From: Magnetovibrio sp. PR-2
GTDB lineage: Bacteria > Pseudomonadota > Alphaproteobacteria > Rhodospirillales > Magnetovibrionaceae
Reading direction: 5' to 3'
DNA length: 64,000 bases
Assembly (NCBI RefSeq): GCF_036689815.1
Contig: NZ_JBAHUR010000002.1
Span: 62,001 to 126,000, forward strand
The position numbers and the translations under genes were made by a program. The notes under the pieces were generated by a model. The model did not search any database and had not been told where the DNA came from. It saw nothing but the letters and a program-made list of their open reading frames with translations. Each line of letters starts with the position of its first letter. The stretch's first letter is position 1. Shown one piece after another: positions 37,445-46,560 of this stretch.

Positions 37445-39628
37445 GTGTCTGAACGCGTGCCGTTTTCCACCAAAACCGTCGTATCGGTTGGTTTTCTGTC
37501 CGTTTTAGGACTGCTGGGCAACATGGTGTCCATCCCAATGTTTTTTGGGGTAGATCAGATTTTCGGCTCGATTTTCGTTCTGATTTCCGCCGTTCTTTAC
37601 GGCCCCCTTGGGGCCTTGGTCAGCGGCGCGATTGCCCATGCCTATACCATCGTTTTGTGGAACCATCCCTACGCTTTCATTGCCTTTGTCGCGGAAGCCG
37701 TGTTTGTGGGCTACCTCTGTTACCATCGTAAATCCAACCTGTTTGTCGCGACATTGCTGTTTTGGGTGTTTCTCGGCATGCCCATGGCGTGGGTATTTTA
37801 CCACCATGTGCTGGGCTTGGCCGACACGCAAAGCCTCATTGTCGCGCTCAAACAGCCCGCCAACGGGCTGTTCAACAGTTTCGTTGCAAGCTTGTTGCTA
37901 TTGGCCTTTCCGCTGAGACGCTGGTTTCGAGGTGACAACACCGTTGAGCTGATCTCTTTTCGCGATGTTTTGCTAACGGTCATTATGGCATTTGTGTTTT
38001 TCAGCTCATTCGTCACCGCGCAATTCAATGCCCGCAAAATTTTAGAAGAGTCCCAAGCCCAAGTCTTTGCGGAACTTCAAGGCTACGGCCAGCACCTGCG
38101 CGATCTGTTATCGGCGTCTTTGCGATTGCAGCGCATCGGTATTGATGGGCCGTTTTGGTACTACCCTCACCAAATATTGGAAGAAGAAGCGTGCCATCAA
38201 CACAAGCTCTTATCAGGCAACGAACAAGACGGCATTGTTCAGCTGTATTGGTCCTTTGAGCAATGCACCCTTCACACCATCCCCGCTGAAGATTTCTCAA
38301 AATACTTAGAAAAAATCTTTGGCCACCAACCCTTTAAACTGAGCATTTACGACGGCAACGGCCAGAGTGTGTTGAGCTTTTCAGAAAACCCCAAGCCCCA
38401 CACCCTGACGGAACGTTTGCCCGGCACTCAGACGCCCATTGACGGCATGTATCATGAGCTTGGCGCATCGCCCGACAAGCCGCTTATGTTGCAGTGGAAG
38501 CTGTCCAAAGTGATGCAACCCCACACCTTCCCAGACATTTCCGACTGGACGTTTGTCATCGAACTTCCGTTCGCAAAATATGTTGACCGCTTGCAACAGA
38601 CCTATATATCGGCCTTTGCCGTCATGCTGTCTGTGACCTTCGGTGCATTTTTGGTGGTGAGCCTGATCCGAAACCGTCTGACACGTGACCTGACCAGTCT
38701 GATGTCCACAACCCTCCACTTGCCCGAACGGATCCAAGCGGGCGCAGACATTTCGCTGCCACGCTCTCAAATCTCTGAAGTTGACGAGATTGCCAACAAC
38801 ATCAAAAGCGTCGCCGATGCTCTGTCAAATATGGTCGAAGAAATGCGCATTCAGCACGAAAACCTTATGGACGAAGTGCGCGGCCGTGAAAAGGCGGAAA
38901 GTGCCAGCAAAACAAAGTCCGAATTCCTGTCCATGGTCAGCCATGAACTGCGCACGCCCTTGACCTCCATATTGGGGTCTTTGGGCCTGCTTGAAAACGC
39001 CACTAAAGGTTCGCTTGAGGCGTCTGACGCGCAGCTTCTGTCCATCGCCAAACAAAACACCACGCGTTTAAACACATTGGTTGACGACTTGCTGGACTTG
39101 GAGAAAATCCAATCGGGCAAACTGGACATCGTGCAAGAACTGATCGACGTGCCCAGCTTGGTCGATAATGCCGTCAGCTCCAACCTGGGCTACGCCCACA
39201 AGCTCGGGGTTGAGCTTCGTATTGTCGGCGACAAGCCCCCTGTTCAAGTCATCGGCGACAAGGGGCGTTTGTTGCAGGTGTTGGCAAATTTACTGTCCAA
39301 CGCGGCTAAGTTCTCGCCCGTTGGAGATGTGGTTTCTGTGTCTTGGGCCATCTCCACCAAAGGACGCGCTGGTATCGGCAGCGTCATTATTTCCGTCAGT
39401 GATAACGGCCCAGGGATTCCTGAAGATTTTCAAGACAAGCTGTTCTTGCCGTTTGAACAAGCCGATTCTTCCGCGACCCGAAACATCGGTGGCACCGGAC
39501 TGGGGCTGAGCATCTGCAAAATCATCTCCGAGCGCCACAGCGGTGAGATCACCTATGACACCGAACAGGGCAAAGGCACAACGTTCCACCTCACCTTGCC
39601 CATCGTTCCTAAATTTGAGCTGGTCTAA
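37445..39628 (+). CDS. Membrane sensor histidine kinase with 5TM-type N terminus
   Basis: A kinase of about 727 residues. The N terminus has five membrane helices of the 5TM-5TMR/LYT type (VGFLSVLGLLGNMVSIPMFF onward), a sixth near 180, an extracytoplasmic segment, another membrane helix near 390, and a cytoplasmic HAMP-like and coiled-coil stretch. H500 is the phospho-acceptor (MVSHELRTPLTS). The ATPase has LLSNAAKFSP, DNGPGIPEDF and GTGLGLSICK. GTG at 37445 is preferred, with GGGGA 10 bases before; GTG at 37424 lacks a ribosome site. No regulator gene is adjacent. Confidence 0.88.
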   Translation: MSERVPFSTKTVVSVGFLSVLGLLGNMVSIPMFFGVDQIFGSIFVLISAVLYGPLGALVSGAIAHAYTIVLWNHPYAFIAFVAEAVFVGYLCYHRKSNLFVATLLFWVFLGMPMAWVFYHHVLGLADTQSLIVALKQPANGLFNSFVASLLLLAFPLRRWFRGDNTVELISFRDVLLTVIMAFVFFSSFVTAQFNARKILEESQAQVFAELQGYGQHLRDLLSASLRLQRIGIDGPFWYYPHQILEEEACHQHKLLSGNEQDGIVQLYWSFEQCTLHTIPAEDFSKYLEKIFGHQPFKLSIYDGNGQSVLSFSENPKPHTLTERLPGTQTPIDGMYHELGASPDKPLMLQWKLSKVMQPHTFPDISDWTFVIELPFAKYVDRLQQTYISAFAVMLSVTFGAFLVVSLIRNRLTRDLTSLMSTTLHLPERIQAGADISLPRSQISEVDEIANNIKSVADALSNMVEEMRIQHENLMDEVRGREKAESASKTKSEFLSMVSHELRTPLTSILGSLGLLENATKGSLEASDAQLLSIAKQNTTRLNTLVDDLLDLEKIQSGKLDIVQELIDVPSLVDNAVSSNLGYAHKLGVELRIVGDKPPVQVIGDKGRLLQVLANLLSNAAKFSPVGDVVSVSWAISTKGRAGIGSVIISVSDNGPGIPEDFQDKLFLPFEQADSSATRNIGGTGLGLSICKIISERHSGEITYDTEQGKGTTFHLTLPIVPKFELV

Positions 39629-39635
39629 ACTCAAA

Positions 39636-39668
39636 AAGAAACGGCGCCCTAAAAGAGCGCCGTTTGCG
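39636..39668. terminator. Terminator between the kinase and cheW genes
   Basis: AAACGGCGC and GCGCCGTTT form a 9-bp stem with a 9-base loop. The run of T residues is better on the minus strand, so it mainly serves the cheW gene. Confidence 0.7.
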
Positions 39669-39694
39669 TTTGGGAAGTCCGCGTTTGAAAGCTG

Positions 39695-40333
39695 TTAAGC
39701 TTTGAAATCCAAAAGGCGTTCCACGTCCAAAACCACCATCAGGTTGTTGTCCAAGCGATAAACGCCGCTGGCGAATTCGCGCCAGACCGGGTCCAGCGTG
39801 CTCGGGTTGCCTTCATAGCTGTCTTTAGCCAGCCCGATGACATCACCAACGCTATCGACCAAAAGGGTGTACAGTTCGTTTTGTTGTTCGACGGTCACGC
39901 CCATCATGTGGTCACGTTTTTTACGTTTGACCGCTTCATGTGCGCTGACATCAACACCGTCCTCACCTTCGACGGTCTCCGTGACTTCAGGCGTTTCAGG
40001 TGCTTCAGCCGTACCACCTTCGATGAGCTCCAACTCAGGAGCTTCATCTTCTTCGGTGATTTCGCGATGGATTTCGCGCCGTTCCAAGCCCAAGCGCACG
40101 CGCACATCAACAACCGTGACGATGCGACCGCGCAAGTTGATGGATCCGCGCACTTCAGGCGGGGCCAAAGGAATGGATGCAATGTTTTCCGGAAGCAAGA
40201 TGTCTTGAACAATCAACACCGGAATACCAAACAATTGGCCCGCTATGTTGAAGGTGACAAATTCGGAAAGGTGTTCGCTGCCCACCACATCTACGTCGGT
40301 GCTGCCAGCTTGTACAAGCGCCTGTCCACTCAT
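39695..40333 (-). CDS. CheW-type chemotaxis coupling protein with acidic insert
   Basis: A 212-residue CheW-domain protein. The first part FVTFNIAGQLFGIPVLIVQD and VRGSINLRGRIVTVVDVRVRLGL, and the last part LYTLLVDSVGDVIGL, are typical of CheW. Between them (about 95-145) is an acidic, Pro/Glu-rich insert (ITEEDEAPELELIEGG) not found in ordinary CheW of about 160 residues. It couples receptors to CheA; no chemotaxis operon is adjacent, so it may serve a separate array. Terminator at 39636 follows. Confidence 0.88.
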   Translation of the reverse strand: MSGQALVQAGSTDVDVVGSEHLSEFVTFNIAGQLFGIPVLIVQDILLPENIASIPLAPPEVRGSINLRGRIVTVVDVRVRLGLERREIHREITEEDEAPELELIEGGTAEAPETPEVTETVEGEDGVDVSAHEAVKRKKRDHMMGVTVEQQNELYTLLVDSVGDVIGLAKDSYEGNPSTLDPVWREFASGVYRLDNNLMVVLDVERLLDFKA

Positions 40334-40556
40334 GTAATTTCCACTCCCTCTTCCCCGTTTGGGGGTTATGCAACGTCTTGCTTAGACTTTATCAAAAAGC
40401 AAATCGCATCAAACAGATATTTGAGTTTAACCCATAGATTCTGACGCGGCAATCACCGTTCGTATGTATTTTCAAGTTCTTAAGGCCTAGAAAACACCGC
40501 CCTACCACCCATTCTGGCAGTTGTGCGGGCTGAGAAGTGCTATACACTCCGCGTCC

Positions 40557-41780
40557 ATGTTAAATGTAACCTACGCCGACATCGAAGCCGCCGCCCTCCA
40601 GGGCGAAAATCACATCTTGCGCACGCCGTGTTTCCCCGCCGCGCGTTTGTCCGAACTCACGGGCGCAAATGTGATTTTGAAACTGGAAAACCTGCAACAC
40701 ACCTGCGCGTTTAAGGTGCGCGGCGCGCTGAATAAATTGATGTCATTAAAGAACGAGCGCCAGTGCAAAGGGGTTATCGCCGCCTCTGCCGGGAACCACG
40801 CCCAGGGTGTTGGTTACTTTGCCCGCCAGCTGGACATACCGGCCACAATCGTCATGCCGAAGAACACGCCGTTCACCAAAATCGCGCGAACCGAGGCCTT
40901 GGGCGCAAAAATCGTGTTGAAGGGCGACGACTTCATCCAAGCGCGCGATCACGCCCAGACCTTGTCCGATCAAGAAGGCCTGTGTTTTGTTCATCCCTAT
41001 GACGACCCTCATGTCATCGCCGGACAAGGCACCATCGGCAAAGAAATGTTGGAAGACCAACCCCATCTTGACAGCATCATCGCGTCCATTGGCGGTGGCG
41101 GCTTGATTTCAGGCATTGGCATTGCGGCGAAACACCTAAAGCCCGGCATTGAAATTTTCGGCGTCCAAGCCGAAACCTATCCATCCATGTATGACGCCTA
41201 TCACAAATGCACCTCGGCTGCCGAATACGGCCAAACCATTGCCGACGGCATTGCGGTCAAAACGCCGTCCCCCAACACCCAAGCCATCATCGAAGACGTG
41301 GTCGATGACATCTTCACGGTGAGCGAGCTGCAGATCGAAAAGTCTCTGCACACGTTCTTGGATCTCAAGCGCTTGGTGACCGAAGGTGCTGGCGCTGCCC
41401 CGTTGGCCGCACTTTTGGCGAACAAAGAGAAATTCAAAGACCGCACCGTGGGCCTGGTGGTCAGCGGTGGCAACGTGGATTCGCGCATGCTGTCGACCTT
41501 GCTGATGCGCGGACTTGCGCGCGAAGGCCGTTTGGTCAGCTTGCGCATCAAAATCATTGATGTGCCGGGTGCGTTGTCAAAAGTTTCGAAAATTATCGGC
41601 GACAGCGGTGCGAACATCATCGAAGTGCACCACCAGCGATTGTTTTCGGATGTTCCGTTGAAACAAACGGAAATGGACGTTGCGGTCGAAACGCTTGATC
41701 AAGACCACGTGCAGGCCTTGGTCCACACATTGTGTAAAGCCGGGTTCGAAACCCGCGTGCTGAGCGCGACGTCGGCCTAA
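40557..41780 (+). CDS. ilvA: Threonine dehydratase with C-terminal ACT domain
   Basis: This PLP enzyme deaminates threonine to 2-oxobutyrate for isoleucine synthesis. The PLP lysine is in CAFKVRGALNKL, with the Gly loop SIGGGGLISG. One ACT regulatory domain (about 335-405, IIDVPGALSKVSKIIGDSGA) ends the 407 residues. ATG at 40557 lacks a strong ribosome site and lies 11 bases after a TATACA box, so the message may be leaderless. Upstream frame from 40521 is rejected. Confidence 0.92.
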   Translation: MLNVTYADIEAAALQGENHILRTPCFPAARLSELTGANVILKLENLQHTCAFKVRGALNKLMSLKNERQCKGVIAASAGNHAQGVGYFARQLDIPATIVMPKNTPFTKIARTEALGAKIVLKGDDFIQARDHAQTLSDQEGLCFVHPYDDPHVIAGQGTIGKEMLEDQPHLDSIIASIGGGGLISGIGIAAKHLKPGIEIFGVQAETYPSMYDAYHKCTSAAEYGQTIADGIAVKTPSPNTQAIIEDVVDDIFTVSELQIEKSLHTFLDLKRLVTEGAGAAPLAALLANKEKFKDRTVGLVVSGGNVDSRMLSTLLMRGLAREGRLVSLRIKIIDVPGALSKVSKIIGDSGANIIEVHHQRLFSDVPLKQTEMDVAVETLDQDHVQALVHTLCKAGFETRVLSATSA

Positions 41781-41784
41781 GTTT

Positions 41785-41988
41785 TTAGCTTTGATCGCCT
41801 TCGACCCAGAGCTGTAAGTCCCTGTAATACTGTCGCGTTTTGAAATCACGGCGGGTGCGGATCGGCCCATCGCTTTGAGCCGCATCGAACGAAGCTGCAG
41901 AAGACGATTGGTGCGCACTATCGCGCATCAAATCTTCGGATCGGCGCAACAAGTGATCTTTTTCTTTGAGGTGGCTAGTCGCTTTCAT
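41785..41988 (-). CDS. Small hypothetical protein below a CRP/FNR-type site
   Basis: A 67-residue basic and Ser-rich protein beginning MKATSHLKEKDHLLRRSEDL and ending YYRDLQLWVEGDQS. No family recognised. It is convergent with ilvA, whose stop lies four bases from its own. A perfect TGTGA-N6-TCACA palindrome (42071-42086) lies about 90 bases upstream and a TTGAGT/TGATAA pair with 17-base spacing lies between, which suggests regulated expression and supports a real gene. Confidence 0.5.
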   Translation of the reverse strand: MKATSHLKEKDHLLRRSEDLMRDSAHQSSSAASFDAAQSDGPIRTRRDFKTRQYYRDLQLWVEGDQS

Positions 41989-42026
41989 GTCCGTTTTCCG
42001 ATTTTTGGGTAGAGGGCGGCGCACCC

Positions 42027-42055
42027 TTATCAAGAATTATGATAATTTGACTCAA
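42027..42055 (-). promoter_or_regulatory. Putative promoter of the 67-residue gene
   Basis: On the minus strand TTGAGT (42055-42050) and TGATAA (42032-42027) are 17 bases apart. The predicted start near 42020 places the palindrome at 42071-42086 about 58 bases upstream, close to the class I activator position. Confidence 0.35.
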
Positions 42056-42070
42056 AATCCAAGGCTGTTC

Positions 42071-42086
42071 TGTGACTGCGGTCACA
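42071..42086. promoter_or_regulatory. CRP/FNR-family site TGTGA-N6-TCACA
   Basis: A perfect TGTGACTGCGGTCACA, extending to an 8-bp inverted repeat TCTGTGAC/GTCACAGA. It overlaps the stop codon of the methyltransferase gene and lies upstream of the 67-residue gene. No T-run follows, so it is not a terminator. Confidence 0.5.
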
Positions 42087-42888
42087 GATATTTCATAAAA
42101 ATTTGCGTTTTTCGGCCATCGTTCACTTCAAGTTCTTGATCAAAAGCACGATCTTGGGACCAAAATGAATTGCTGAGGAACTGGGTTTTGGGTTTCATTT
42201 CCGCCTCGACCTTTTTGAGCAATTCATCCATCGGTGCGGGCGACAAAAAGGCATAGGCAACCTGCACCTTGGACAGGTCCGCATCCCACAGGCTTTTGAA
42301 AACAATGCTGGCATTGCCCCGACCCAAAAGGCGCAGCTTCGCAGTCAAATAAGGCAACGGTGCGTTTTCCAGGCCGACGAAGTCCCAATCTGGATGCTGC
42401 CTCGACAAATAATGGAGCATACCGCCAAGGCCGGCCCCAAGATCCATGAATACAGGGCGTGTGCCCGGCTCCACCTCAATCGTGTCCAGGTGTTGCGATA
42501 AGGCGGCCCAGGTGGTGCGGTTGGTCAGGTAAAGCGGCACCCGTTCTTTTGAGACATTGGTAAAGATCAGCGCCAAGAGAACAAACGCCAGCAAGTACAC
42601 CCACGCCGGAAGGCCGAACATCAACGCCCCCCAAGCCAATGGGACCAGCAGCGCTTGGGCGACAATCCATTTGCCTTTCAGGCCGAACCAATAGCTAAAA
42701 CCGCCCGCAGCTATGGCTTGCAGTCCGACAAACAGCCAAAACCAATCTTGGATATAAATGCCGTTGCCGGAAATGGACCAAACCAAAAAGGCAAACACGA
42801 TAAACGCCGCAATTTGCGCGCCCAACACGCGCGGCAACATGGGAAACTGACGCTGGCCCGGAGAAAGTCCGGCGTTTCGTCCGTTCAC
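42082..42888 (-). CDS. Membrane-anchored SAM-dependent methyltransferase-like protein
   Basis: A 268-residue protein. The N-terminal about 110 residues hold three to four hydrophobic segments (QIAAFIVFAFLVWSIS, then FWLFVGLQAIAAGG and QALLVPLAWGALMFGLPAW). The rest is a class I methyltransferase fold with the SAM loop VFMDLGAGLGGMLHYL and FVGLENAPLPYLTAKL. The substrate is unknown. It begins one base beyond the flavin reductase stop, so both are co-transcribed. Confidence 0.75.
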   Translation of the reverse strand: MNGRNAGLSPGQRQFPMLPRVLGAQIAAFIVFAFLVWSISGNGIYIQDWFWLFVGLQAIAAGGFSYWFGLKGKWIVAQALLVPLAWGALMFGLPAWVYLLAFVLLALIFTNVSKERVPLYLTNRTTWAALSQHLDTIEVEPGTRPVFMDLGAGLGGMLHYLSRQHPDWDFVGLENAPLPYLTAKLRLLGRGNASIVFKSLWDADLSKVQVAYAFLSPAPMDELLKKVEAEMKPKTQFLSNSFWSQDRAFDQELEVNDGRKTQIFMKYL

Positions 42889-42889
42889 A

Positions 42890-43399
42890 TCAAGCCTCGC
42901 CGTCTAACTTTGCGTAGCTGCCGCGATAATAGAGCAAAGGCTGGGTGTCGACGTTGGTGGACAATTGCGTCACACGTCCAACCAAAATGGTGTGGTCGCC
43001 GCCCGGATGCTTGGCTTCAACGTCGCATTCGATTTGCGCCGCAGCGCCTGGGATCACCGGCGCACCGTTGCCACCCATTTCAACCATGCCCTCACCCGCC
43101 AAACCTTGACCCGGTTGGGCAAAATGATTGGACGCGTCCATCTGTTGATCGCTCAGGATCGAAATATTGAACCGCCCGGCATTAATGAGAGCCTGGGAAC
43201 GGGCCGAATCAACACCTAAGCAGACCAAAACCAACGGTGGCTCCAGCGATAGGGAAGAAAAGGAGTTTACGGTCATGCCGATGGCTTCACCGCCGGCATT
43301 GTTGGCGGTCACGACACAAATACCCGTCGCAAAACTCCCCATGGCGTCGCGAAATTCGCGCGCATCAATGGTATTTGAGGTCTTGTCTTGTGCGGTCAC
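42890..43399 (-). CDS. Flavin reductase family protein (FMN-binding split barrel)
   Basis: A protein of about 169 residues with the flavin reductase signature: FRDAMGSFATGICVVTA, then GMTVNSFSSLSLEPPLVLVC and DHTILVGRV. Such proteins reduce free flavin with NAD(P)H for monooxygenases or act in redox exchange. The GTG at 43399 is proposed; a longer frame to 43459 adds residues unlike the family. It pairs with the methyltransferase gene; the joint function is unknown. Confidence 0.85.
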   Translation of the reverse strand: MTAQDKTSNTIDAREFRDAMGSFATGICVVTANNAGGEAIGMTVNSFSSLSLEPPLVLVCLGVDSARSQALINAGRFNISILSDQQMDASNHFAQPGQGLAGEGMVEMGGNGAPVIPGAAAQIECDVEAKHPGGDHTILVGRVTQLSTNVDTQPLLYYRGSYAKLDGEA

Positions 43400-43709
43400 T
43401 GGGGGAAATCTCCCTATCGATGTGCTTGGGGCTATATTTTTAAAGCGGGTATGCCCCACCTTAAAAGTATGTGGTGTACATTGGCGCTAAAATCAAAAAA
43501 AGTGCGAAAAACAACGCCAGATCGCAAATTTGATGCCTTGTTATCGTTCTTTTTGATTCCTGTCCATAACCAGTTGATGTAAAACATCACCAACAAACTT
43601 TTATGAAATGATATACATCCGAATTGCACTTGATATATACGGGCTGCATCAATACCCTGCGAATGTTCACGGGGTGCATTGGTAAGATTCGCTTGAGGCG
43701 TGTGACTGA
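43400..43709. other. AT-rich gap upstream of motA
   Basis: No gene was seen. It should hold the motA promoter and that of the divergent flavin reductase. A GTTGATGT/ACATCA imperfect hairpin lies near 43573-43592. No flagellar sigma-28 motif was recognised. Confidence 0.35.
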
Positions 43710-44573
43710 ATGAAGTTTATAATTGGTTTTGTGGTTGTGACGGCATGTGTGCTGGGCGGGTACGTCCTGGCAGACGGTCACTTAGAAGTTTTGTGGCAAC
43801 CGCTTGAATTCTTGATTATTTTCGGTGCCGGTATCGGTGCGTTCATCATTGCCAACCCCGGCGTGGTGATCAAAAGCGTGCTAGGCATGTTCGGCAAGAT
43901 CCTTAAGGGATCGAAATACAATCAAGACAGTTATCTTGAGCTTCTCAGCGTGCTCTACACCGTTTTCAAACTGGCCAAAAGCAAGGGTGATCTCGCCCTG
44001 GAAAGCCATATTGAGAATCCTCACGAAAGTACCATTTTCGCCCAATATCCCAAGTTTGCCTCCGACCATCATGCGTTGGAGTTCATGTGCGACTACCTGT
44101 GCATGCTGACCCTCGGCACCTCGAACGCGTTCGAGGTCGAAAACATTATGGATATCGAGCTGGAAAACCACCACAGCCACGACCACCAAGTCCACAGCGC
44201 CATGGTGAACTTGGCTGAAGGCCTGCCCGCCTTGGGTATTGTGGCCGCTGTGTTGGGTATCATTCACACCATGGGCTCGATTACGGAACCGCCGGAAATC
44301 CTCGGCCACCTGATCGGTGCTGCATTGGTGGGTACGTTCTCGGGCATCTTGTTTTCTTACGGTTTTGTGGGCCCCATGGCCAACTCCGCCGGTTCAATCT
44401 TGGAAGAAGAAGCGCTGTTCTTCAACTCCATCAAAGCCGGGATTTTGGCCCATATGCAAGGCTATGCCCCACAAGTTTCGGTGGAATTCGCACGCAAAGC
44501 CGTGCCTGGCCATTTGAGGCCATCGTTCAAAGACTTAGAAGAAGCCTTGCAGGGTGCCGGAAACGCTGAGTAG
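43710..44573 (+). CDS. motA: Flagellar stator protein MotA
   Basis: MotA forms the proton channel of the flagellar stator with MotB. The 287 residues have four membrane segments: the first at 1-21, the second near 30-50, and a pair near 165-230 containing GLPALGIVAAVLGIIHTMG, and a large cytoplasmic loop with the charged region that contacts FliG. It is followed by motB after 35 bases. Standard length and no defects. Confidence 0.95.
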   Translation: MKFIIGFVVVTACVLGGYVLADGHLEVLWQPLEFLIIFGAGIGAFIIANPGVVIKSVLGMFGKILKGSKYNQDSYLELLSVLYTVFKLAKSKGDLALESHIENPHESTIFAQYPKFASDHHALEFMCDYLCMLTLGTSNAFEVENIMDIELENHHSHDHQVHSAMVNLAEGLPALGIVAAVLGIIHTMGSITEPPEILGHLIGAALVGTFSGILFSYGFVGPMANSAGSILEEEALFFNSIKAGILAHMQGYAPQVSVEFARKAVPGHLRPSFKDLEEALQGAGNAE

Positions 44574-44608
44574 TGCTGAGTAATGCCGAATAACGGAGCC
44601 CCAGAGCT

Positions 44609-45538
44609 TTGGCTGACAACGTAACCATTGTCGTAAAGAAGATCAAAAAAGGTGGCGGCGGCCACCATGGTGGCGCGTGGAAAATTGCCTACGCTGACTT
44701 CGTCACCGCAATGATGGCGTTCTTTTTGTTGTTGTGGCTGCTGAACGCCGTGTCCCAAGAACAATTGGAAGGCATTGCGGATTACTTCGCCCCCACCGTG
44801 ACCTCGACTTCGCAATCGGGTTCTGGCGACATCCTGGGCGGCACCACCGTGGCTGTGGATGGTGCCTTGGAAGACACCGTTAGCCGCCCCTCCGTCACCA
44901 TGGATCTCCCCCCACCGTCTGCCGGTTCGGGCGGTGAAGCCATGCAAGACGAAGTCGTGCAGGCCGAAGTCGACGCCGAAGAGATGAAGAAAAAGGCGGA
45001 AAACGACCAATTCGAGCAAGCCGAACAAGAGCTTAAAGAAGCTTTGCAGACCATCCCAGAATTCCAGCAGCTGGCCGAAAGCCTGATGGTGGACAACACA
45101 CCGGAAGGCCTGCGCATTCAAGTGGTGGACCAAGACGGCTTGTCCATGTTCCCGTCCGGCAGCTCTGCCATGTATGAGCACACCGAACGCGTGTTGAAGC
45201 TGGTCACGCAGATCATTCAAAAGATGCCCCAAGACATTGCCATCAGCGGGCATACGGACGCCGTGCCCATGTCGGGTGGTGACTATGCTGAGTACACCAA
45301 CTGGGAGCTGTCATCGGACCGTGCAAACTCTGCACGACGCCAGCTACTGCAAATGGGCGTGCCACCGGAGCGTTTCGCCCGCGTGGTGGGCAAGGCCGCA
45401 ACCGAGCCGCTGTTGAAGGATGACCCCCAAAACGCGCGCAACCGCCGTTTGTCCATCGTCATGATGCGCGGCACCGGCGATCAGCCGGATCCGACCAAGC
45501 CCAGAGAACCGCCGAAAAGCATCATCAGCGGCGAGTAA
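44609..45538 (+). CDS. motB: Flagellar stator protein MotB
   Basis: MotB anchors the stator to peptidoglycan and supplies the proton-binding Asp, D30 in KIAYADFVTAMMAFF. A single membrane helix is followed by a plug/linker region, then an acidic stretch and an OmpA-type domain with ISGHTDAVP and LSSDRANSARRQLLQMG. The start is TTG (44609), with GGAG upstream; the TTG may lower expression relative to motA. Confidence 0.94.
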   Translation: MADNVTIVVKKIKKGGGGHHGGAWKIAYADFVTAMMAFFLLLWLLNAVSQEQLEGIADYFAPTVTSTSQSGSGDILGGTTVAVDGALEDTVSRPSVTMDLPPPSAGSGGEAMQDEVVQAEVDAEEMKKKAENDQFEQAEQELKEALQTIPEFQQLAESLMVDNTPEGLRIQVVDQDGLSMFPSGSSAMYEHTERVLKLVTQIIQKMPQDIAISGHTDAVPMSGGDYAEYTNWELSSDRANSARRQLLQMGVPPERFARVVGKAATEPLLKDDPQNARNRRLSIVMMRGTGDQPDPTKPREPPKSIISGE

Positions 45539-45628
45539 TCATCTTATCAAATACACCCTCCGTATGATTGCGCGATCACGCTCTTTCTGGTTTTATTGGA
45601 TTCGTTAAAAACAGAAACTGGGCTCTCC

Positions 45629-46366
45629 ATGCGTCATCGCCCCGCATCGAAGACACATTTCTTCTTCACCACCACACCACTGCCCTGCCCTTATCTAGAA
45701 GGTCGGGTGGAACGGCGTATGGTGACGGAACTGATGGGGCCTGAAGCCGTTGGACTGAACGACCAGTTGTCCATTGCGGGTTTTCGTCGCTCACACACCA
45801 TTGCCTATACCCCGGTGTGCGACGGGTGCTCGGCCTGTGTGTCGGTGCGCATCCCTGTGGACGAATTCACCCCCAACAAAACCCAACGCCGCATCGCCAA
45901 CCGCAACATAGACTTGGTGGTGGGCGAGCGCGCGGCCATCGCGACCCGCGAACAGTATGACTTGTTTAAAGACTACATCGATGAACGCCATGGCGACGGC
46001 GATATGGCCCTGATGGGACATTCGGATTACCGCGCACTGGTCGAAGAAACTCCGGTCAAATCTAATTTGGTTGAATTTCGCACCACCGATGGCCAGCTAA
46101 TAGCTGGGTGCCTAACCGATCGCCTCGGCGACGGTCTCAGTGCCGTGTACAGTTTCTTTAACGCCGAAGAAGACAAACGCAGCTTAGGCACCTATGTGGT
46201 TTTGTGGTTGGTCGAACGGGCCAAAGAACTGGGGTTGAGCTATGTCTACTTGGGGTATTGGGTGCAAGGCAGTCCGAAAATGGACTACAAGCGCAACTTC
46301 CGTCCCCTGGAAGCTTACACCCCTGGCGGTTGGCAACGCTTACCCGCAAAATCCAAAAGTCGCTAA
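45629..46366 (+). CDS. bpt: Aspartate/glutamate leucyltransferase (Bpt)
   Basis: Bpt transfers Leu from tRNA to proteins with N-terminal Asp or Glu, marking them for ClpAP degradation by the N-end rule. The protein has FTTTPLPCPYLEGRVERR, VCDGCSACVSVRIPVDEF and LGYWVQGSPKMDYKRNF. About 245 residues from ATG 45629; a TTG at 45596 would add 11. Bacterial enzymes of this type are bpt rather than ate, though specificity is not visible in the sequence. Confidence 0.92.
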   Translation: MRHRPASKTHFFFTTTPLPCPYLEGRVERRMVTELMGPEAVGLNDQLSIAGFRRSHTIAYTPVCDGCSACVSVRIPVDEFTPNKTQRRIANRNIDLVVGERAAIATREQYDLFKDYIDERHGDGDMALMGHSDYRALVEETPVKSNLVEFRTTDGQLIAGCLTDRLGDGLSAVYSFFNAEEDKRSLGTYVVLWLVERAKELGLSYVYLGYWVQGSPKMDYKRNFRPLEAYTPGGWQRLPAKSKSR

Positions 46367-46560
46367 TCATACAAATTTAGCCAATGATACAAACAGACTA
46401 ACGCTGCAACATTTGTTCAAAAACCCCATTGCGAACAGATGAAAAAGCGCGCTAGTGTTTCACTTATGGACACCCCGTAAAGAGTGGTGAATATGGAAAT
46501 TGAAGCATACGTGGGCGGACACCCAGAAACATGCGAACCTTTAAGGGAGGTATCTCAAGA

